Shown: positions 23,007 to 33,728, counted from the stretch's first letter. The stretch: DNA of 64,000 bases from Clostridium novyi NT (GCF_000014125.1 NC_008593.1:1488001-1552000); one strand, 5' to 3'. The notes: generated by a model not told the origin, from the sequence alone. Translations and numbers: made by a program.

Positions 23007-25023
23007 AATTTACATCGGAAAATTCTAGTAACATTTTATTTTCAATGTTAGCTGCTAAATTAAAATTATCTAAATTTATTTTCTGGTTACTATCGTCTAC
23101 CTTAAAAGTTATAGTAAATTCAGTTCCCTTATTTACTTTACTGTTTACTTTTATGTTTCCATTCATTAATTCCACAAAGTTTTTTACAAGAGCAAGACCA
23201 AGACCTGTACCAGGAGTAACATTTTTAACACTATTATTTATTTGTATAAATCTATTGAAAATATTATCAAGGCTATCCTTTGGAATTCCTACTCCCTCAT
23301 CTTTAACCTTAACTTTGACTACATCCTTTTGTGAACATATAGTTACATATATATTTTTGTTATCTGGAGTAAATTTAATTGCATTAGATAAGAGATTCAA
23401 TATAATTTTTTCATACTTGTCTTTATCTAAAGCTACCATCTTCTCTTCTTCGTTCGTATCAAATATTAAATTGATTTCTTTACTTTTAGCGTATATACTA
23501 ACTGAGCTTACTATACTTTCAGTTACTGATACTATATTAAAAAATGAATATTCTAATTGTAAAAATCCTGCTTCTGCCTTAGAAATATCAAGAATATTAT
23601 TTATTAATTTTAAAAGCCTTCTACAGTTTTGATCTATTCTCATAAGAACCTTATCTATTGTATCAGTTATTTCATTTTTATATACATTTCTCGCAAGCTG
23701 AACTGAAGAATTTATTATAGTTAAAGGAGTTCTTAATTCATGAGAAATCATGTTGAAAAACTCATCTTTCATATCTGATATACTTTGAAGTTCATTATTA
23801 TTTGTTATTTCCTCAGTAATATCTCCAGCACAAATAAATAGCCTATTTAATCTATTTATATCGTTATTTTCACTAATTTTTGCTGAAAATTTTATTTTAT
23901 AATATATATTATTTCCGTTACTATCCTTAATTGCATATGGAGCTACTATATATTCATTTTCACATCTATCTTTAGTAAAAACATTATTTATTACATTTAA
24001 TATCTCAGGTTCTTTTACTATTTTTCCTTCTATATTATTATTGTACTTTAATATTTCTCTATATTTATTATTTATTAACTTATACTTTAAATCATCAAAT
24101 TCTATTACTGCAATAGGTACATCTATAGTATTAACAACATCATTTATAAATTCCCTTTGTTCTTGGAGTTTAATTTCTTTGTTTTTTATATTAGTTATAT
24201 CTTTTAAAGTTAAAATATTATTAATTATAGAGTTATCTTTTAATATATAATTTGAATTTAATTGTATATAAACTTCTTTATGATTTTCATTACTTTTTAA
24301 CTTTATTTCAAAATCTTTTATTGGAATATGCTTGAAATTATAGTTGTAATAAAGTTCTTGTAATCTTATTTCCTCTGATTGATTAATAAGTTTATTTAAG
24401 TATTGAAAAAAGTTTCTAAAATTGCGTCTTTTGATTTCTTTTCCCATTAAATCTATAGCAGCTTTATTGCAAAAGGAAAAATTTCCGAACTCATCATATA
24501 CAATTAATCCTTCTGAAAGATTATTTAATACATTTTTTAGATGACTAACCCCTTCTTTTTCTTTCCCTCTAAGTGATTGCAACACATCACATTTTGTTTT
24601 AAGTTCAGAACACATTCTTAAAAAGCTATCATTACTATTTTTTAATTGAGAATTTAAATTTATATATTGTGATACTTCATAAAAAAATATATTAACTTCT
24701 TTTTCACAAATATTTATTATTATATCAAAATATCTTTTATGTAGTATTTCGATTTGTCTTAACTTCTTATCAATTTTAAACTTTATACAATTTTTAATTA
24801 TCTGTTCTAAATTCTTAAAAAAATCTATGGCAAATAACGACTTATATTGAAAATCTGCATCTATATTAAACATATCTATAAATGCTCTATTCATATATTT
24901 AATATTTAAATTAGTTTCATCTATTATAGCTACTCCAAATGGTAATTTATCGTAGACTTGACCCATAGTATATTCCCCCATCTCCCAATTTCCCATTTTA
25001 CTGCCTAATTTACATTTTTTCAT
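23005..25023 (-). CDS. orphan PAS-domain sensor histidine kinase
   Basis: 672 aa from the first ATG. Three PAS-like regions lie at about 22-120, 165-275 and 295-405 (the second with EGLIVYDEFGNFSFCNKAA). Then comes HisKA with FFNMISHELRTPL (phospho-His 428) and HATPase_c with LNLLSNAIKFTPD, DEGVGIP and GTGLGLALVK. There is no transmembrane segment, so it is a cytosolic sensor. No response regulator lies nearby; it could feed a phosphorelay such as Spo0F/Spo0A in this spore former (inference). The start is ambiguous: Met20 (about 24964-24966) has GGGGG upstream and gives 653 aa. Confidence 0.88.
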   Translation of the reverse strand: MKKCKLGSKMGNWEMGEYTMGQVYDKLPFGVAIIDETNLNIKYMNRAFIDMFNIDADFQYKSLFAIDFFKNLEQIIKNCIKFKIDKKLRQIEILHKRYFDIIINICEKEVNIFFYEVSQYINLNSQLKNSNDSFLRMCSELKTKCDVLQSLRGKEKEGVSHLKNVLNNLSEGLIVYDEFGNFSFCNKAAIDLMGKEIKRRNFRNFFQYLNKLINQSEEIRLQELYYNYNFKHIPIKDFEIKLKSNENHKEVYIQLNSNYILKDNSIINNILTLKDITNIKNKEIKLQEQREFINDVVNTIDVPIAVIEFDDLKYKLINNKYREILKYNNNIEGKIVKEPEILNVINNVFTKDRCENEYIVAPYAIKDSNGNNIYYKIKFSAKISENNDINRLNRLFICAGDITEEITNNNELQSISDMKDEFFNMISHELRTPLTIINSSVQLARNVYKNEITDTIDKVLMRIDQNCRRLLKLINNILDISKAEAGFLQLEYSFFNIVSVTESIVSSVSIYAKSKEINLIFDTNEEEKMVALDKDKYEKIILNLLSNAIKFTPDNKNIYVTICSQKDVVKVKVKDEGVGIPKDSLDNIFNRFIQINNSVKNVTPGTGLGLALVKNFVELMNGNIKVNSKVNKGTEFTITFKVDDSNQKINLDNFNLAANIENKMLLEFSDVN

Positions 25024-25106
25024 GCTTATATCACATGAAGGTTAATATACAACATATTCTATATAAATATACTTTTTCCTTTTTATATTTAAATTTGTAA
25101 GTATAC

Positions 25107-26873
25107 TTAATTACTACATACTCTAAAATCTTTAACTCTAAGTTGTTTATTTCTATATCCATTAAATTCATTTATCATTGGATAAAATATTAAATCTAAT
25201 TTTAAGTTATACGGACTCGCAATAACTGTTTCAATTTTTTCTCTAAGAGACTTTTCTACCATATCTTTAAACTCATCTGCTCTATTAAATATTATGGCAT
25301 CTATTTTTTCATTATCATTTGTTAAACAAGTTAATTTTATTGTATTTTGATCTTTTCCCATAATTCTTATATTTAAAACTTTTATATTTTTTTCAGCAAA
25401 TAAAGGCGCTGGATTTCCTTTTCCAAATGGCTCTAAGTTCTCAAGTTCTTCTATAAGTTCTTCTTTAACTGAACTTAATGGTATTCTCTTATCAATTTTA
25501 ATTTTAGGTATTATATCCTCATCAGTAAGAGTACAATTTTCATTTAACATTGTTCTTAATTTTTCTATATTTTCTTCTTTTATAGAAAGCCCTGCTGCCA
25601 TTGGATGTCCACCAAACTTTTCAATTACTTCCCTGCATTTTAATAATTCTTCAAAAAGATTGTATTCTTCTATAGATCTCCCAGAGCCCTTTGGCATTTC
25701 TTTTCCTTTTGTAAGTATTATAGTTGGAACATTAAATCTTTCTCTTATTTTTCCTGCTACAATTCCAGCTATACTCTCATGTATATCTTCCTTATATATA
25801 ACTAAAACTTTGTCCTGTCTGTAACTTGAATTTTCTACTACATCTATTATTTCTTCTACATTTCTTGTTGTCATTTCTTGTCTTGTCTTATTTAAATCAT
25901 ATAGTATATTTGCAAGTTCCTTAGCTCTTTCTTCATCTTTAGTTATAAGTAATTCTACAGATAATGCAGCAGTATCTAGTCTTCCTGTAGCATTAATACA
26001 TGGTCCTATCATAAACCCTATATTATAAGATTTTATTTCTTCTTTGTTTATTCCAAGAGCATTCATAAGGCATTGAAGTCCCAAATTACTAGTGCTTTTC
26101 ATCATTTTTAATGCATTTTTAGCAATAATTCTATTTTCGGAAACCAAATCAACTACATCGCATATAGTTCCTATTCCCGCAATTTCAATAAACTTATATG
26201 CATCACTATCATCTAATCCTAAACTTACATAAAGAGCTTGTATAAACTTAAAAGCGATACCTGCTCCACATAACATTTTAAATGGATAAGTACAATCGTT
26301 TCTCTTAGGATTTATAACAGCATCAGCTTCAGGAATAATGTATTTTCTCTCTCCCTCTTCCTCTTTAAATGGAAGTTCGTGATGGTCTGTCACAACTACT
26401 TGCATACCAAGTTCCTTTGCAAATTTAACTTCTTCTACAGCACTTATTCCATTATCGCAAGTTAAAATTACTTCTGCTCCTTGATCCTTTAATATCTTTA
26501 ATCTATTACTACTCATACCATATCCTTCTGCTTCTCTATCTGGTATGTAATACTCAACATTTGCATCTATTTCTAAAAGTCCTTTATACAAAATAGATGT
26601 ACTTGTAACTCCATCTGCATCATAATCACCATATACAACTATCTTTTTTCCTTCATCAATAGCATCTAATACTATATCTACACCTTGTTGCATATCCTTC
26701 ATTAAAAATGGACTATATAAATCATCAAGTGAAGCCTTTATAAATTTTTTAGCTTCCTCTTCACTTTGTATTTTTCTATTTGCAAGTATTTTTGCAGTGA
26801 TATCACTTATGTTACACTGTTTTGCTAATAATTTTGTATCGCATTTTGTAACTTTTAATCTCCACTGATTCAT
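25107..26873 (-). CDS. recJ: single-stranded-DNA exonuclease RecJ
   Basis: 588 aa from the ATG at 26871-26873, with GAAGGTGAT upstream; an in-frame TTG seven codons earlier overlaps that ribosome site. DHH motifs: IVVYGDYDADGVTSTSI, EVILTCDNGISA, VVVTDHHELP. DHHA1 has KGSGRSIEEYNLFEEL and FGGHPMAAGLSI. A C-terminal OB-like region follows. It performs 5'-3' degradation of ssDNA in recombination and mismatch repair. Confidence 0.94.
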   Translation of the reverse strand: MNQWRLKVTKCDTKLLAKQCNISDITAKILANRKIQSEEEAKKFIKASLDDLYSPFLMKDMQQGVDIVLDAIDEGKKIVVYGDYDADGVTSTSILYKGLLEIDANVEYYIPDREAEGYGMSSNRLKILKDQGAEVILTCDNGISAVEEVKFAKELGMQVVVTDHHELPFKEEEGERKYIIPEADAVINPKRNDCTYPFKMLCGAGIAFKFIQALYVSLGLDDSDAYKFIEIAGIGTICDVVDLVSENRIIAKNALKMMKSTSNLGLQCLMNALGINKEEIKSYNIGFMIGPCINATGRLDTAALSVELLITKDEERAKELANILYDLNKTRQEMTTRNVEEIIDVVENSSYRQDKVLVIYKEDIHESIAGIVAGKIRERFNVPTIILTKGKEMPKGSGRSIEEYNLFEELLKCREVIEKFGGHPMAAGLSIKEENIEKLRTMLNENCTLTDEDIIPKIKIDKRIPLSSVKEELIEELENLEPFGKGNPAPLFAEKNIKVLNIRIMGKDQNTIKLTCLTNDNEKIDAIIFNRADEFKDMVEKSLREKIETVIASPYNLKLDLIFYPMINEFNGYRNKQLRVKDFRVCSN

Positions 26874-26924
26874 TTTTTTATCACCTTCTCCCAAATTATT
26901 ATAGCATAATAATCATATATTTTG

Positions 26925-26933
26925 TGGTATAAT
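26925..26933 (+). promoter_or_regulatory. extended -10 promoter for the AP-endonuclease-like gene
   Basis: TGGTATAAT provides TGn plus a perfect TATAAT 19 bp before the ATG. No clear -35 is seen, which is usual for extended -10 promoters. Confidence 0.5.
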
Positions 26934-26952
26934 CTTAGTGGAGGTGCTATAT

Positions 26953-27771
26953 ATGGATAGTTTATTATTTGGAATATCGGGATTACCTAATAGAAATAGC
27001 AATAAGAAATTTACTTATAAAACAGGAATAGAATATTTAAGAGAAATTGGTCTTGATGCAATGGAACTTCCTTTTGTTAGATCCGTAAATATTACAGACA
27101 AAAATAAAAATGAAGTATTAGATACAAAACTTAAAAATGACTTTTATTTATCTGCTCATGGTTCTTATTTTATAAATTTAAATGCAGATGAAGAAGAAAA
27201 AATAGAAAAATCTTTAGAAAGAATAATTAAAGGTGCTGAAGGTCTTAAAAAAGTTCAAGGAAAAAGCCTAATCTTTCACCCTGGATTTTATCTTAAAGAC
27301 TCTAAAGAAGAAACCTTTGAAACAATAAAAGAAAATCTTTTAAGACTACCTGATTTAGGTGTGGATTACAGACTTGAAACTACAGGTAAAGGAACTCAAT
27401 TTGGCTCTCTAGAAGAAAATGTTGCCCTTTGCAAAGCTGTTGATACATGTAAATTGTGTATAGATTTTTCTCATATTCACGCAAGATATAATGGTTCTTT
27501 AAAATCTTATGATGATTTTGCAAGAATTCTAAATTATGTAGGAAACGAACTTGGTGATGAGGGACTAAATGATATGCATATCCATCTATCAGGAATTAAC
27601 TATACTGCTAAAGGAGAAAGAAACCATCTTCCTTTTGAGGAAAGTGACTTCAACTATAAAGATTGTCTTAAAGCCTTTAGAGATTTTGACATTAAGGGTT
27701 GTGTAATATGTGAAAGTCCCGTACTTGAACACGATGCATTACTTTTGAAAAATTATTATGAGACTTTATAA
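26953..27771 (+). CDS. endonuclease-IV-like TIM-barrel protein (AP endonuclease family 2)
   Basis: 272 aa from the ATG at 26953 (GGAGGTG upstream; the in-frame GTG at 26938 is within the leader). Metal ligands of the Nfo fold can be placed: SAHGSYF, IFHPGFY, LETTGKG, CIDFSHIHARY, MHIHLSG, NHLPFEE and the final CESP. It probably cleaves at abasic sites in DNA, although some family members are sugar isomerases. It is followed 36 bp later by a flavin reductase gene, so they are likely co-transcribed. Confidence 0.8.
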   Translation: MDSLLFGISGLPNRNSNKKFTYKTGIEYLREIGLDAMELPFVRSVNITDKNKNEVLDTKLKNDFYLSAHGSYFINLNADEEEKIEKSLERIIKGAEGLKKVQGKSLIFHPGFYLKDSKEETFETIKENLLRLPDLGVDYRLETTGKGTQFGSLEENVALCKAVDTCKLCIDFSHIHARYNGSLKSYDDFARILNYVGNELGDEGLNDMHIHLSGINYTAKGERNHLPFEESDFNYKDCLKAFRDFDIKGCVICESPVLEHDALLLKNYYETL

Positions 27772-27807
27772 TATAAATAAAATTTGTGACATACAGGAGA
27801 GATACTT

Positions 27808-28413
27808 ATGAGTAAAAAAAGTTTTAAAGGAAGTGCTATGTTAAATCCAGTACCTTCAGTTCTTATTACTTCTAAAAATAAGGAAGAAAAAGTGAATGTG
27901 TTTACTGTTGGCTGGATTGGAGTTGCATGCACTCACCCTCCTATGATAAGTGTAGCTATAAGACCTGAAAGACTTTCTTATAAATACATAAAAGAAAATG
28001 GAGAATTTGTAGTTAATCTTCCTTCTCGTGATTTAGTTAAAGCTGTAGATTTTTGTGGTGTTAAATCTGGCACTACTATAGATAAAATAAAAGAATTGAA
28101 CTTTACACTAGAAGATAGTGATAATATTTCTGTACCTTATATAGATGAATGTCCTATAACATTAGAATGTAAGGTGAAAAATATAATTCCTTTAGGATCT
28201 CATGATTTATTTTTAGCTGAAATTTTATCTGTACATGTAGAAGAAGATTTAATAGATGAAAAAGGTAAAATTCACTATGAAAAAGCTAACTTAATATGTT
28301 ATTCTCATGGAGAATATTTTGGTGTTTCAAAAAAGGTTTTAGGAAACTTTGGTTTCTCCATTAGAAAAAAGAAAAAGAAGAAGAAACAAAATTTTAAAAA
28401 GAAAAAGAGATAA
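27808..28413 (+). CDS. flavin reductase-family (FMN split-barrel) protein with poly-lysine tail
   Basis: 201 aa. The FMN-binding split barrel spans about 5-175: VPSVLITSK, VNVFTVGWIGVACTHPPMISVAI, EFVVNLPS, and FLAEILSVHVEE. Relatives reduce flavins or act as flavoredoxins. The last ~20 residues are strikingly basic: a KKKKKKK run, QNF, then KKKKR, encoded by A/G-rich DNA. This may be a nucleic-acid or membrane contact or a slipped-strand expansion. AGGAGAG precedes the ATG. Confidence 0.85.
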   Translation: MSKKSFKGSAMLNPVPSVLITSKNKEEKVNVFTVGWIGVACTHPPMISVAIRPERLSYKYIKENGEFVVNLPSRDLVKAVDFCGVKSGTTIDKIKELNFTLEDSDNISVPYIDECPITLECKVKNIIPLGSHDLFLAEILSVHVEEDLIDEKGKIHYEKANLICYSHGEYFGVSKKVLGNFGFSIRKKKKKKKQNFKKKKR

Positions 28414-28423
28414 AACTTATATG

Positions 28424-28487
28424 TTAAAAGCACCCCATAAAAGTAATTACACTATTTTATAGTAACTACTTAATAAGGTGCTTTTAA
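28424..28487. terminator. bidirectional terminator
   Basis: TTAAAAGCACC/GGTGCTTTTAA outer arms with an inner partial dyad (TTACACTATTTTATAGTAA) between convergent flavin-reductase and copZ genes. Confidence 0.7.
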
Positions 28488-28507
28488 TATATTTATATTC
28501 TTTTTTA

Positions 28508-28720
28508 TTAAGCTTCTTCTATTGAAGTTACATTATATCCCCAATCTTCAACTTCAGCTTTCATTTTGATATCATCTAATTTTTCTCCTTCTACAATAGC
28601 AAACTTACCTTCTAAGTTTACATCTACATTGCTTACTCCCTCTATTTCCATAAGAGCGTTTTTAACGTGCATAACACAATGATTACAAGACATTCCTTCA
28701 ATATTTAATTTTCTTTTCAT
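28508..28720 (-). CDS. copZ: copper chaperone CopZ (HMA domain)
   Basis: A 70-aa single HMA domain with the metal site MSCNHC (Cys12, Cys15) and the ferredoxin-like fold pattern VKNALMEIEGVSNVDVNLEG. It carries Cu(I) to the CopA ATPase encoded 38 bp upstream. GGAGG precedes the ATG. Confidence 0.92.
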   Translation of the reverse strand: MKRKLNIEGMSCNHCVMHVKNALMEIEGVSNVDVNLEGKFAIVEGEKLDDIKMKAEVEDWGYNVTSIEEA

Positions 28721-28758
28721 TGTTTCATCCTCCTTAATACTTTTTAATATGTTTTAAT

Positions 28759-31206
28759 TTATATATCTTTTTTAAATCTTTTAAGCCTTAATGCATTTGT
28801 AATTACTGATACTGAACTTAAACTCATGGCAGCAGCTGCTATCATTGGGTTTAGTTTAGGACCACCAAATAAAGTTAATACTCCTGCTGCAATTGGTATA
28901 CCTAAAGTATTATACCCAAATGCCCAAAATAGATTTTCTTTTATATTTTTAATTGTTGCCTTACTTAGTTTAATAGCTGTTACAACATCTAAAATATCAT
29001 TTTTTATTAAAACTATATCTGCTGATTCCATAGCTATATCTGTTCCTGAACCAATGGCTATTCCCACATTTGACTGTACAAGTGCTGGTGCATCATTAAT
29101 TCCATCACCAACCATTGCAACTGTATCTCCACTTTCCTGTATCTTCTTTACATTATCTGCTTTATGTTCTGGCATAACTTCTGCTAAAACCTCATCTATT
29201 CCAACTTCTTTTGCTATAGCATTTGCTGTCTTTTCATTATCTCCTGTAATCATTACAGTTCTAATACCCATTTCTTGTAGCTTTTGTATGGCAAGTTTAC
29301 TATTTTTCTTTATAACATCTGCCACTGCAATTATACCTACTGCTTTATTATCTATTGCAATATACATAGGAGTTTTTCCATTATGAGCTAACTCTTTAGC
29401 TTTTTCATAAAATTCATTTATATCTATATTAGTTTCATTCATAAGTCTTTTGTTTCCTATAAGTAATTGTTTGTTATCTATATTTGCTTCAATACCTCTT
29501 CCCGTTAAAGATTTAAAAGAAGTAACATCTATTAAATCTATTTTTTTATTTTTAGCATAGTTTACTATAGCCTCTCCTAATGGATGTTCTGAAGCTTTTT
29601 CAGCTGAAGCCACTAATTTTACTATATAATCCTCATGAAATTCTTCTGTAGTCATAATGTCTGTAACTTCTGGTTTTCCTTCTGTTATGGTTCCTGTTTT
29701 ATCAAATATTATTGTATTTATCTTGTGTGCCGTTTCTAATGCTTCTCCACTTTTAATTAACACTCCATTTTCAGCACCTTTTCCTGAACTTACCATAATA
29801 GCTGTAGGTGTTGCAAGTCCCAATGCACAAGGACAAGCTATGACTAGCACAGAAATAAATATAGTAAGTGAAAAAATTAAACCTTTACCACTAAAATACC
29901 AACTTAATGAAGAAACTATAGCAATTATTATTACTGTAGGTACAAAATATGATGATATAGTATCTGCAAGTCTTGCAATAGGAGCTTTTGATCCTTGAGC
30001 TTTTTCAACTAATTCTATTATTTGAGATAATGCTGTATCTTTTCCTACTTTGGTTGCTTTAAATTTAAAATATCCATTTTTATTTATAGTAGCACCATAA
30101 ACTTTATCATTTACTTTCTTTTCAACGGGTATACTCTCCCCTGTAAGCATTGATTCATCTATAGAGGAATTTCCTTCTATCAAAACACCATCTACCGGTA
30201 TCCTCTCACCTGGTTTTACTATAATAATATCTCCTTTTTCTACTTCTTCTATTGGAATTATTACTTCTTCTCCATTTTGAAGTATAAGAGCTGTTTTAGG
30301 AGAAAGTCCCATTAACTTTTTTATAGCCTCTGATGTTTTACCTTTAGACTTAGCTTCTAGATATTTTCCTAAAGAAATCAGTGTTATTATAGTTGCCGCA
30401 GATTCAAAGTATAAATCCATAGTATATTCATTATGACCTGTAGCTATTTTAAAAATTCCAAATATACCATATAATATTGCAGCACCACTTCCTATAGAAA
30501 TTAATGAATCCATATTGGGACTACCCTTAAATAATGTTTTAAAACCTACTTTAAAAAACTTTCTTCCATTATATATGCAAGGAATAACTAGTATAAGTTG
30601 AATTAACGCAAAATTAAGTGGACTTATAGACGGATCTATTATGCTTGGAAGATGCATCCCCATCATGTGTCCCATAGAAATTATTAAAAGTGGAATTGCA
30701 AATACCGCTGAATATATAAAATTATTCCACATAACTTTCATTTCATTTTCTTTTCTTTCTTTATCTATATCAACTGATACTTCATTATCTTCTGCTATGT
30801 ATCCAGCCTTATCTATAGCTTCTTTGATTTTAGAAATTCTTATTTTTGAAGGCTCATACTCTAAATATAACTTTTCTGTAGCAAAGTTAACCTCAGCCTT
30901 TTCTACTCCTTCAAGTTTTCTTGTAGTTTTTTCTACTGCTTTTGCACAAACTGCACAGGTCATTCCACCAATTTTCATAGTAACAGTTTTAGTGTTTTTT
31001 TCTTCTTTTGCAGAATATCCAGCCTTTTCAATAGCCTGTATTATCTCTTTGTCCGATACTACATTTTCGTCATATTTTACATATAACTTTTCTGATGCAA
31101 AATTAACATTTGCATAAATTACACCATTTGTTTTTTTAGAAGCTCTTTCTACCGATTTTGCACAAGCTGCACAAGTCATTCCCTGCACATTTAGTATTTT
31201 ATCCAT
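28759..31206 (-). CDS. copA: Cu(I)-exporting P1B-type ATPase CopA
   Basis: 815 aa. Two N-terminal HMA domains carry CAAC (Cys12/Cys15) and CAVC (Cys84/Cys87). The transport motif CPCAL lies in [15 protein letters not shown], the phosphorylation site is DKTGTITEG, the TGES actuator is [12 protein letters not shown], and the hinge is [10 protein letters not shown]. It exports cytosolic copper. With copZ it forms a two-gene operon; no csoR or copY regulator is visible here. A Fur-like palindrome lies just upstream. Confidence 0.95.
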   Translation of the reverse strand: MDKILNVQGMTCAACAKSVERASKKTNGVIYANVNFASEKLYVKYDENVVSDKEIIQAIEKAGYSAKEEKNTKTVTMKIGGMTCAVCAKAVEKTTRKLEGVEKAEVNFATEKLYLEYEPSKIRISKIKEAIDKAGYIAEDNEVSVDIDKERKENEMKVMWNNFIYSAVFAIPLLIISMGHMMGMHLPSIIDPSISPLNFALIQLILVIPCIYNGRKFFKVGFKTLFKGSPNMDSLISIGSGAAILYGIFGIFKIATGHNEYTMDLYFESAATIITLISLGKYLEAKSKGKTSEAIKKLMGLSPKTALILQNGEEVIIPIEEVEKGDIIIVKPGERIPVDGVLIEGNSSIDESMLTGESIPVEKKVNDKVYGATINKNGYFKFKATKVGKDTALSQIIELVEKAQGSKAPIARLADTISSYFVPTVIIIAIVSSLSWYFSGKGLIFSLTIFISVLVIACPCALGLATPTAIMVSSGKGAENGVLIKSGEALETAHKINTIIFDKTGTITEGKPEVTDIMTTEEFHEDYIVKLVASAEKASEHPLGEAIVNYAKNKKIDLIDVTSFKSLTGRGIEANIDNKQLLIGNKRLMNETNIDINEFYEKAKELAHNGKTPMYIAIDNKAVGIIAVADVIKKNSKLAIQKLQEMGIRTVMITGDNEKTANAIAKEVGIDEVLAEVMPEHKADNVKKIQESGDTVAMVGDGINDAPALVQSNVGIAIGSGTDIAMESADIVLIKNDILDVVTAIKLSKATIKNIKENLFWAFGYNTLGIPIAAGVLTLFGGPKLNPMIAAAAMSLSSVSVITNALRLKRFKKDI

Positions 31207-31265
31207 ATCTGCCTCCTATATTTAACTTTTATTCATAAGTTTACTTAATATAGACATTATTTATT

Positions 31266-31284
31266 GTAAATGATTATCATTTTA
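31266..31284. promoter_or_regulatory. Fur-box-like palindrome upstream of copA
   Basis: AAATGAT-T-ATCATTT is a perfect 7-1-7 inverted repeat that fits the centre of the Fur consensus GATAATGATAATCATTATC. It lies 60 bp upstream of the copA ATG. Confidence 0.5.
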
Positions 31285-31306
31285 AATTCAATATAATTAT
31301 ATAATA

Positions 31307-31339
31307 AAATAAGCACCTATTTATAGTTAGTGCTTATTT
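31307..31339. terminator. terminator after the M16 peptidase gene
   Basis: AAATAAGCAC/GTGCTTATTT stem with A/T ends. Confidence 0.7.
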
Positions 31340-31347
31340 TTCTCATT

Positions 31348-32565
31348 TTATTCAGGCATTAACACTTGAATGCTTGGATTTTTCAATACTTTTGATATGA
31401 GATTTAATATTGTATTTTCATTAATTGTATGATTTTTAACAATACCTTCAAAAACTCCTTTTGTAGTATTAAACATTATTTTTTCAGTTACTATTCTTTT
31501 ACTTAATTCTATTGATCGCTCTAATGACAATTCCTTTTTTAAATTTATACTTTTAATTACGTCATTTATGCATTCCTCAGTAAATATTCCTCTTTTACTT
31601 TTTATATCTTCTATGTTTTTATTTATTAAATTTATAGCTTTTTCTACATTATCTTTAGATGTACCGAGAGTAATTGTAAATAACTTAATACCATTTTCAT
31701 TTTTTATATAGCTTCTTATATCATATGCAAGTCCATTTTTTGTTCTAATTTCATCAAATAAAATACTGCTAATTCCATCTCCAAATCTAGAATTAAATAC
31801 ATTAAGAATTTTTATTTCTTCATCACTTAAATCATGTATTGGAAAACAGTACTGTATTTTTGCACCATTTAAATCATTTCTTATTTTAGTATATATTCCT
31901 GGTATGTTATCTTCGTATAGATTTAAATCTTCCAAATTAGATTTCTTACTCCATGTTCCAAAATATTTATTTACTATATCTAAAACTTCATTGAACTCTA
32001 ATGACGATACAACGCTAATAACACAATTTTCTGGTACATAATGTTCATCATAAAAGTTCTTTATATCCTTTAGCGTTATTGAGGATACACTTTCTTTATT
32101 TCCTATAATTAATTCCTTAATTCTTCTTTCTTTGAATGCATTATAAAACAGTTCGTCTTCACATTCTTGATATGGATCATCTTTCCATTCTTTTAACTCT
32201 TCTAATATTACGTTAATTTCTTCTTTAAAACCTTCCTCTGGGAAAGTTGGATTTAACACTATATCTGAATATAAACTAAAACCTTCTTCAAAGTCAGAAG
32301 ATAGTGTAGTTCCATAATATATTACATAAGGATAATTTGTCATAGCATTATTAAATCCGAATATTTTATCACATTTAGAGTTGATTTCGCTTTCTGTATT
32401 ATTTATTGTTCCTTTAAAAACCATATGTTCTACAGCATGTGCTATACCCATATTTTTTCTTTCTACCAAAGCCCCTGCGTTAAATCCAATGCAAAATGAA
32501 GAAATACTTCCTTGTCTTTTAACATAATATAAATTTATCCCATTTTTTAAAATATGTTTTTTCAT
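31348..32565 (-). CDS. M16-family zinc peptidase (processing-peptidase-like)
   Basis: 405 aa from the ATG at 32563-32565 (GGAGGG upstream; an ATG five codons earlier sits in the ribosome site). The inverted zinc motif HxxEH is HAVEH (His43, Glu46, His47), followed by INVILEELKEW with the third ligand Glu. The C-terminal M16 half has FGDGISSILFDEIRTKNGLAYDIRSY. It resembles PqqL/YmxG single-chain proteases of about 420 aa that process or degrade peptides in the cytosol. Monocistronic, just after etfA. Confidence 0.88.
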   Translation of the reverse strand: MKKHILKNGINLYYVKRQGSISSFCIGFNAGALVERKNMGIAHAVEHMVFKGTINNTESEINSKCDKIFGFNNAMTNYPYVIYYGTTLSSDFEEGFSLYSDIVLNPTFPEEGFKEEINVILEELKEWKDDPYQECEDELFYNAFKERRIKELIIGNKESVSSITLKDIKNFYDEHYVPENCVISVVSSLEFNEVLDIVNKYFGTWSKKSNLEDLNLYEDNIPGIYTKIRNDLNGAKIQYCFPIHDLSDEEIKILNVFNSRFGDGISSILFDEIRTKNGLAYDIRSYIKNENGIKLFTITLGTSKDNVEKAINLINKNIEDIKSKRGIFTEECINDVIKSINLKKELSLERSIELSKRIVTEKIMFNTTKGVFEGIVKNHTINENTILNLISKVLKNPSIQVLMPE

Positions 32566-32619
32566 TTTATTTCCCTCCATGTTCTCTTTAATTATAAATA
32601 CTTTTAGGAAAATAAAAAA

Positions 32620-32651
32620 GATAAGATTGTTAAAAGTTCTTAAATCTTATC
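32620..32651 (-). terminator. second (tandem) terminator downstream of etfA
   Basis: GATAAGATT/AATCTTATC stem with a T-run on the minus strand. Confidence 0.55.
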
Positions 32652-32677
32652 CTAATAATACATAAATTATTACATAA

Positions 32678-32707
32678 AAAAGCTGTTGAAATAATTCAAC
32701 AGCTTTT
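32678..32707 (-). terminator. etfA terminator
   Basis: AAAAGCTGTTGAA/TTCAACAGCTTTT perfect stem with a T-run on the minus strand. Confidence 0.85.
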
Positions 32708-32720
32708 ATATATCTACTAA

Positions 32721-33728
32721 TTATTTGTAGCTTTTGATTTGTGCTATTAATTCTGGGATTATTTTGTTTAAGTCTCCAACTAATCCAAGATCAGCAACTT
32801 TCATGATTGCAGCATCTGCATCTTTATTAATAGCGATGATGTAATCACTGTCTTGCATTCCAGCTAAGTGTTGGATTGCTCCTGAAATACCGCAAGCGAT
32901 GTATATTTTAGGTCTTACAGTTTTACCAGTTTGTCCAACTTGTAGTTCGTGATCTATCCAGCCGTTATCTGTAGCTGCTCTTGATCCTGCTACAACTCCA
33001 CCGAATACGTCAGCAAGTTCTTGTAGTTTAGCGAAGTTTTCTTTGCTTCCAACTCCTCTACCACCTGCTACGATTACTTCAGCTTCTCCAAGATCAGCAA
33101 CTTCTTTAGCTATTTTAACAACTTCTTTAACAGTTACTTTTAAATCTTCAGCATCTAATTTAACTGCAACTTTTTCGATTTTAGCTGCATCTACTCTTGA
33201 TTCGTCTGCTGCTAATTTGTCGAAAACACCAGGTCTTACAGTTGACATTTGTGGTCTGTTTTCTGTACACATGATTGTTGCCATTAAGTTTCCACCGAAT
33301 GCTGGTCTTGTCATTAATAAGTGACCTGTTCCTTCTTCAGTATCTAATGATGTACAATCTGCTGTTAAACCAGTGTGTAATCTAGCTGCAACTCTAGGTC
33401 CTAAATCTCTTCCTATGAAGCTAGCTCCTATGAATAAGATTTCTGGTTTCTTTTCGTTTACTAAATCACAAATTACTCTAGTGTAAGCACCAGTTGTGTA
33501 GTTTGCTAATCTTTCATCTTCAGCATATAGAACTTTGTCAGCTCCGTGTGCTAATAATTCATTTGCAACATTTTCGATTTTATTTCCAAGTAAAACTGCA
33601 GTTAATTCTACGTTTAATTTGTCTGCAATTTCTCTACCTTTTCCAAGTAATTCTAAAGCTACTTTTTGTAATTCTCCATCTCTTTGTTCTGCGAATACCC
33701 AAACGCCTTTGAAATCTGCTATATTCAT
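32721..33728 (-). CDS. etfA: electron transfer flavoprotein, alpha subunit
   Basis: 335 aa. The C-terminal FAD-binding motif [40 protein letters not shown] is typical of EtfA. The N-domain includes [15 protein letters not shown]. With EtfB it bifurcates electrons from NADH to ferredoxin and butyryl-CoA dehydrogenase in clostridia. It lies 30 bp after etfB, the last gene of bcd-etfB-etfA. Confidence 0.95.
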   Translation of the reverse strand: MNIADFKGVWVFAEQRDGELQKVALELLGKGREIADKLNVELTAVLLGNKIENVANELLAHGADKVLYAEDERLANYTTGAYTRVICDLVNEKKPEILFIGASFIGRDLGPRVAARLHTGLTADCTSLDTEEGTGHLLMTRPAFGGNLMATIMCTENRPQMSTVRPGVFDKLAADESRVDAAKIEKVAVKLDAEDLKVTVKEVVKIAKEVADLGEAEVIVAGGRGVGSKENFAKLQELADVFGGVVAGSRAATDNGWIDHELQVGQTGKTVRPKIYIACGISGAIQHLAGMQDSDYIIAINKDADAAIMKVADLGLVGDLNKIIPELIAQIKSYK

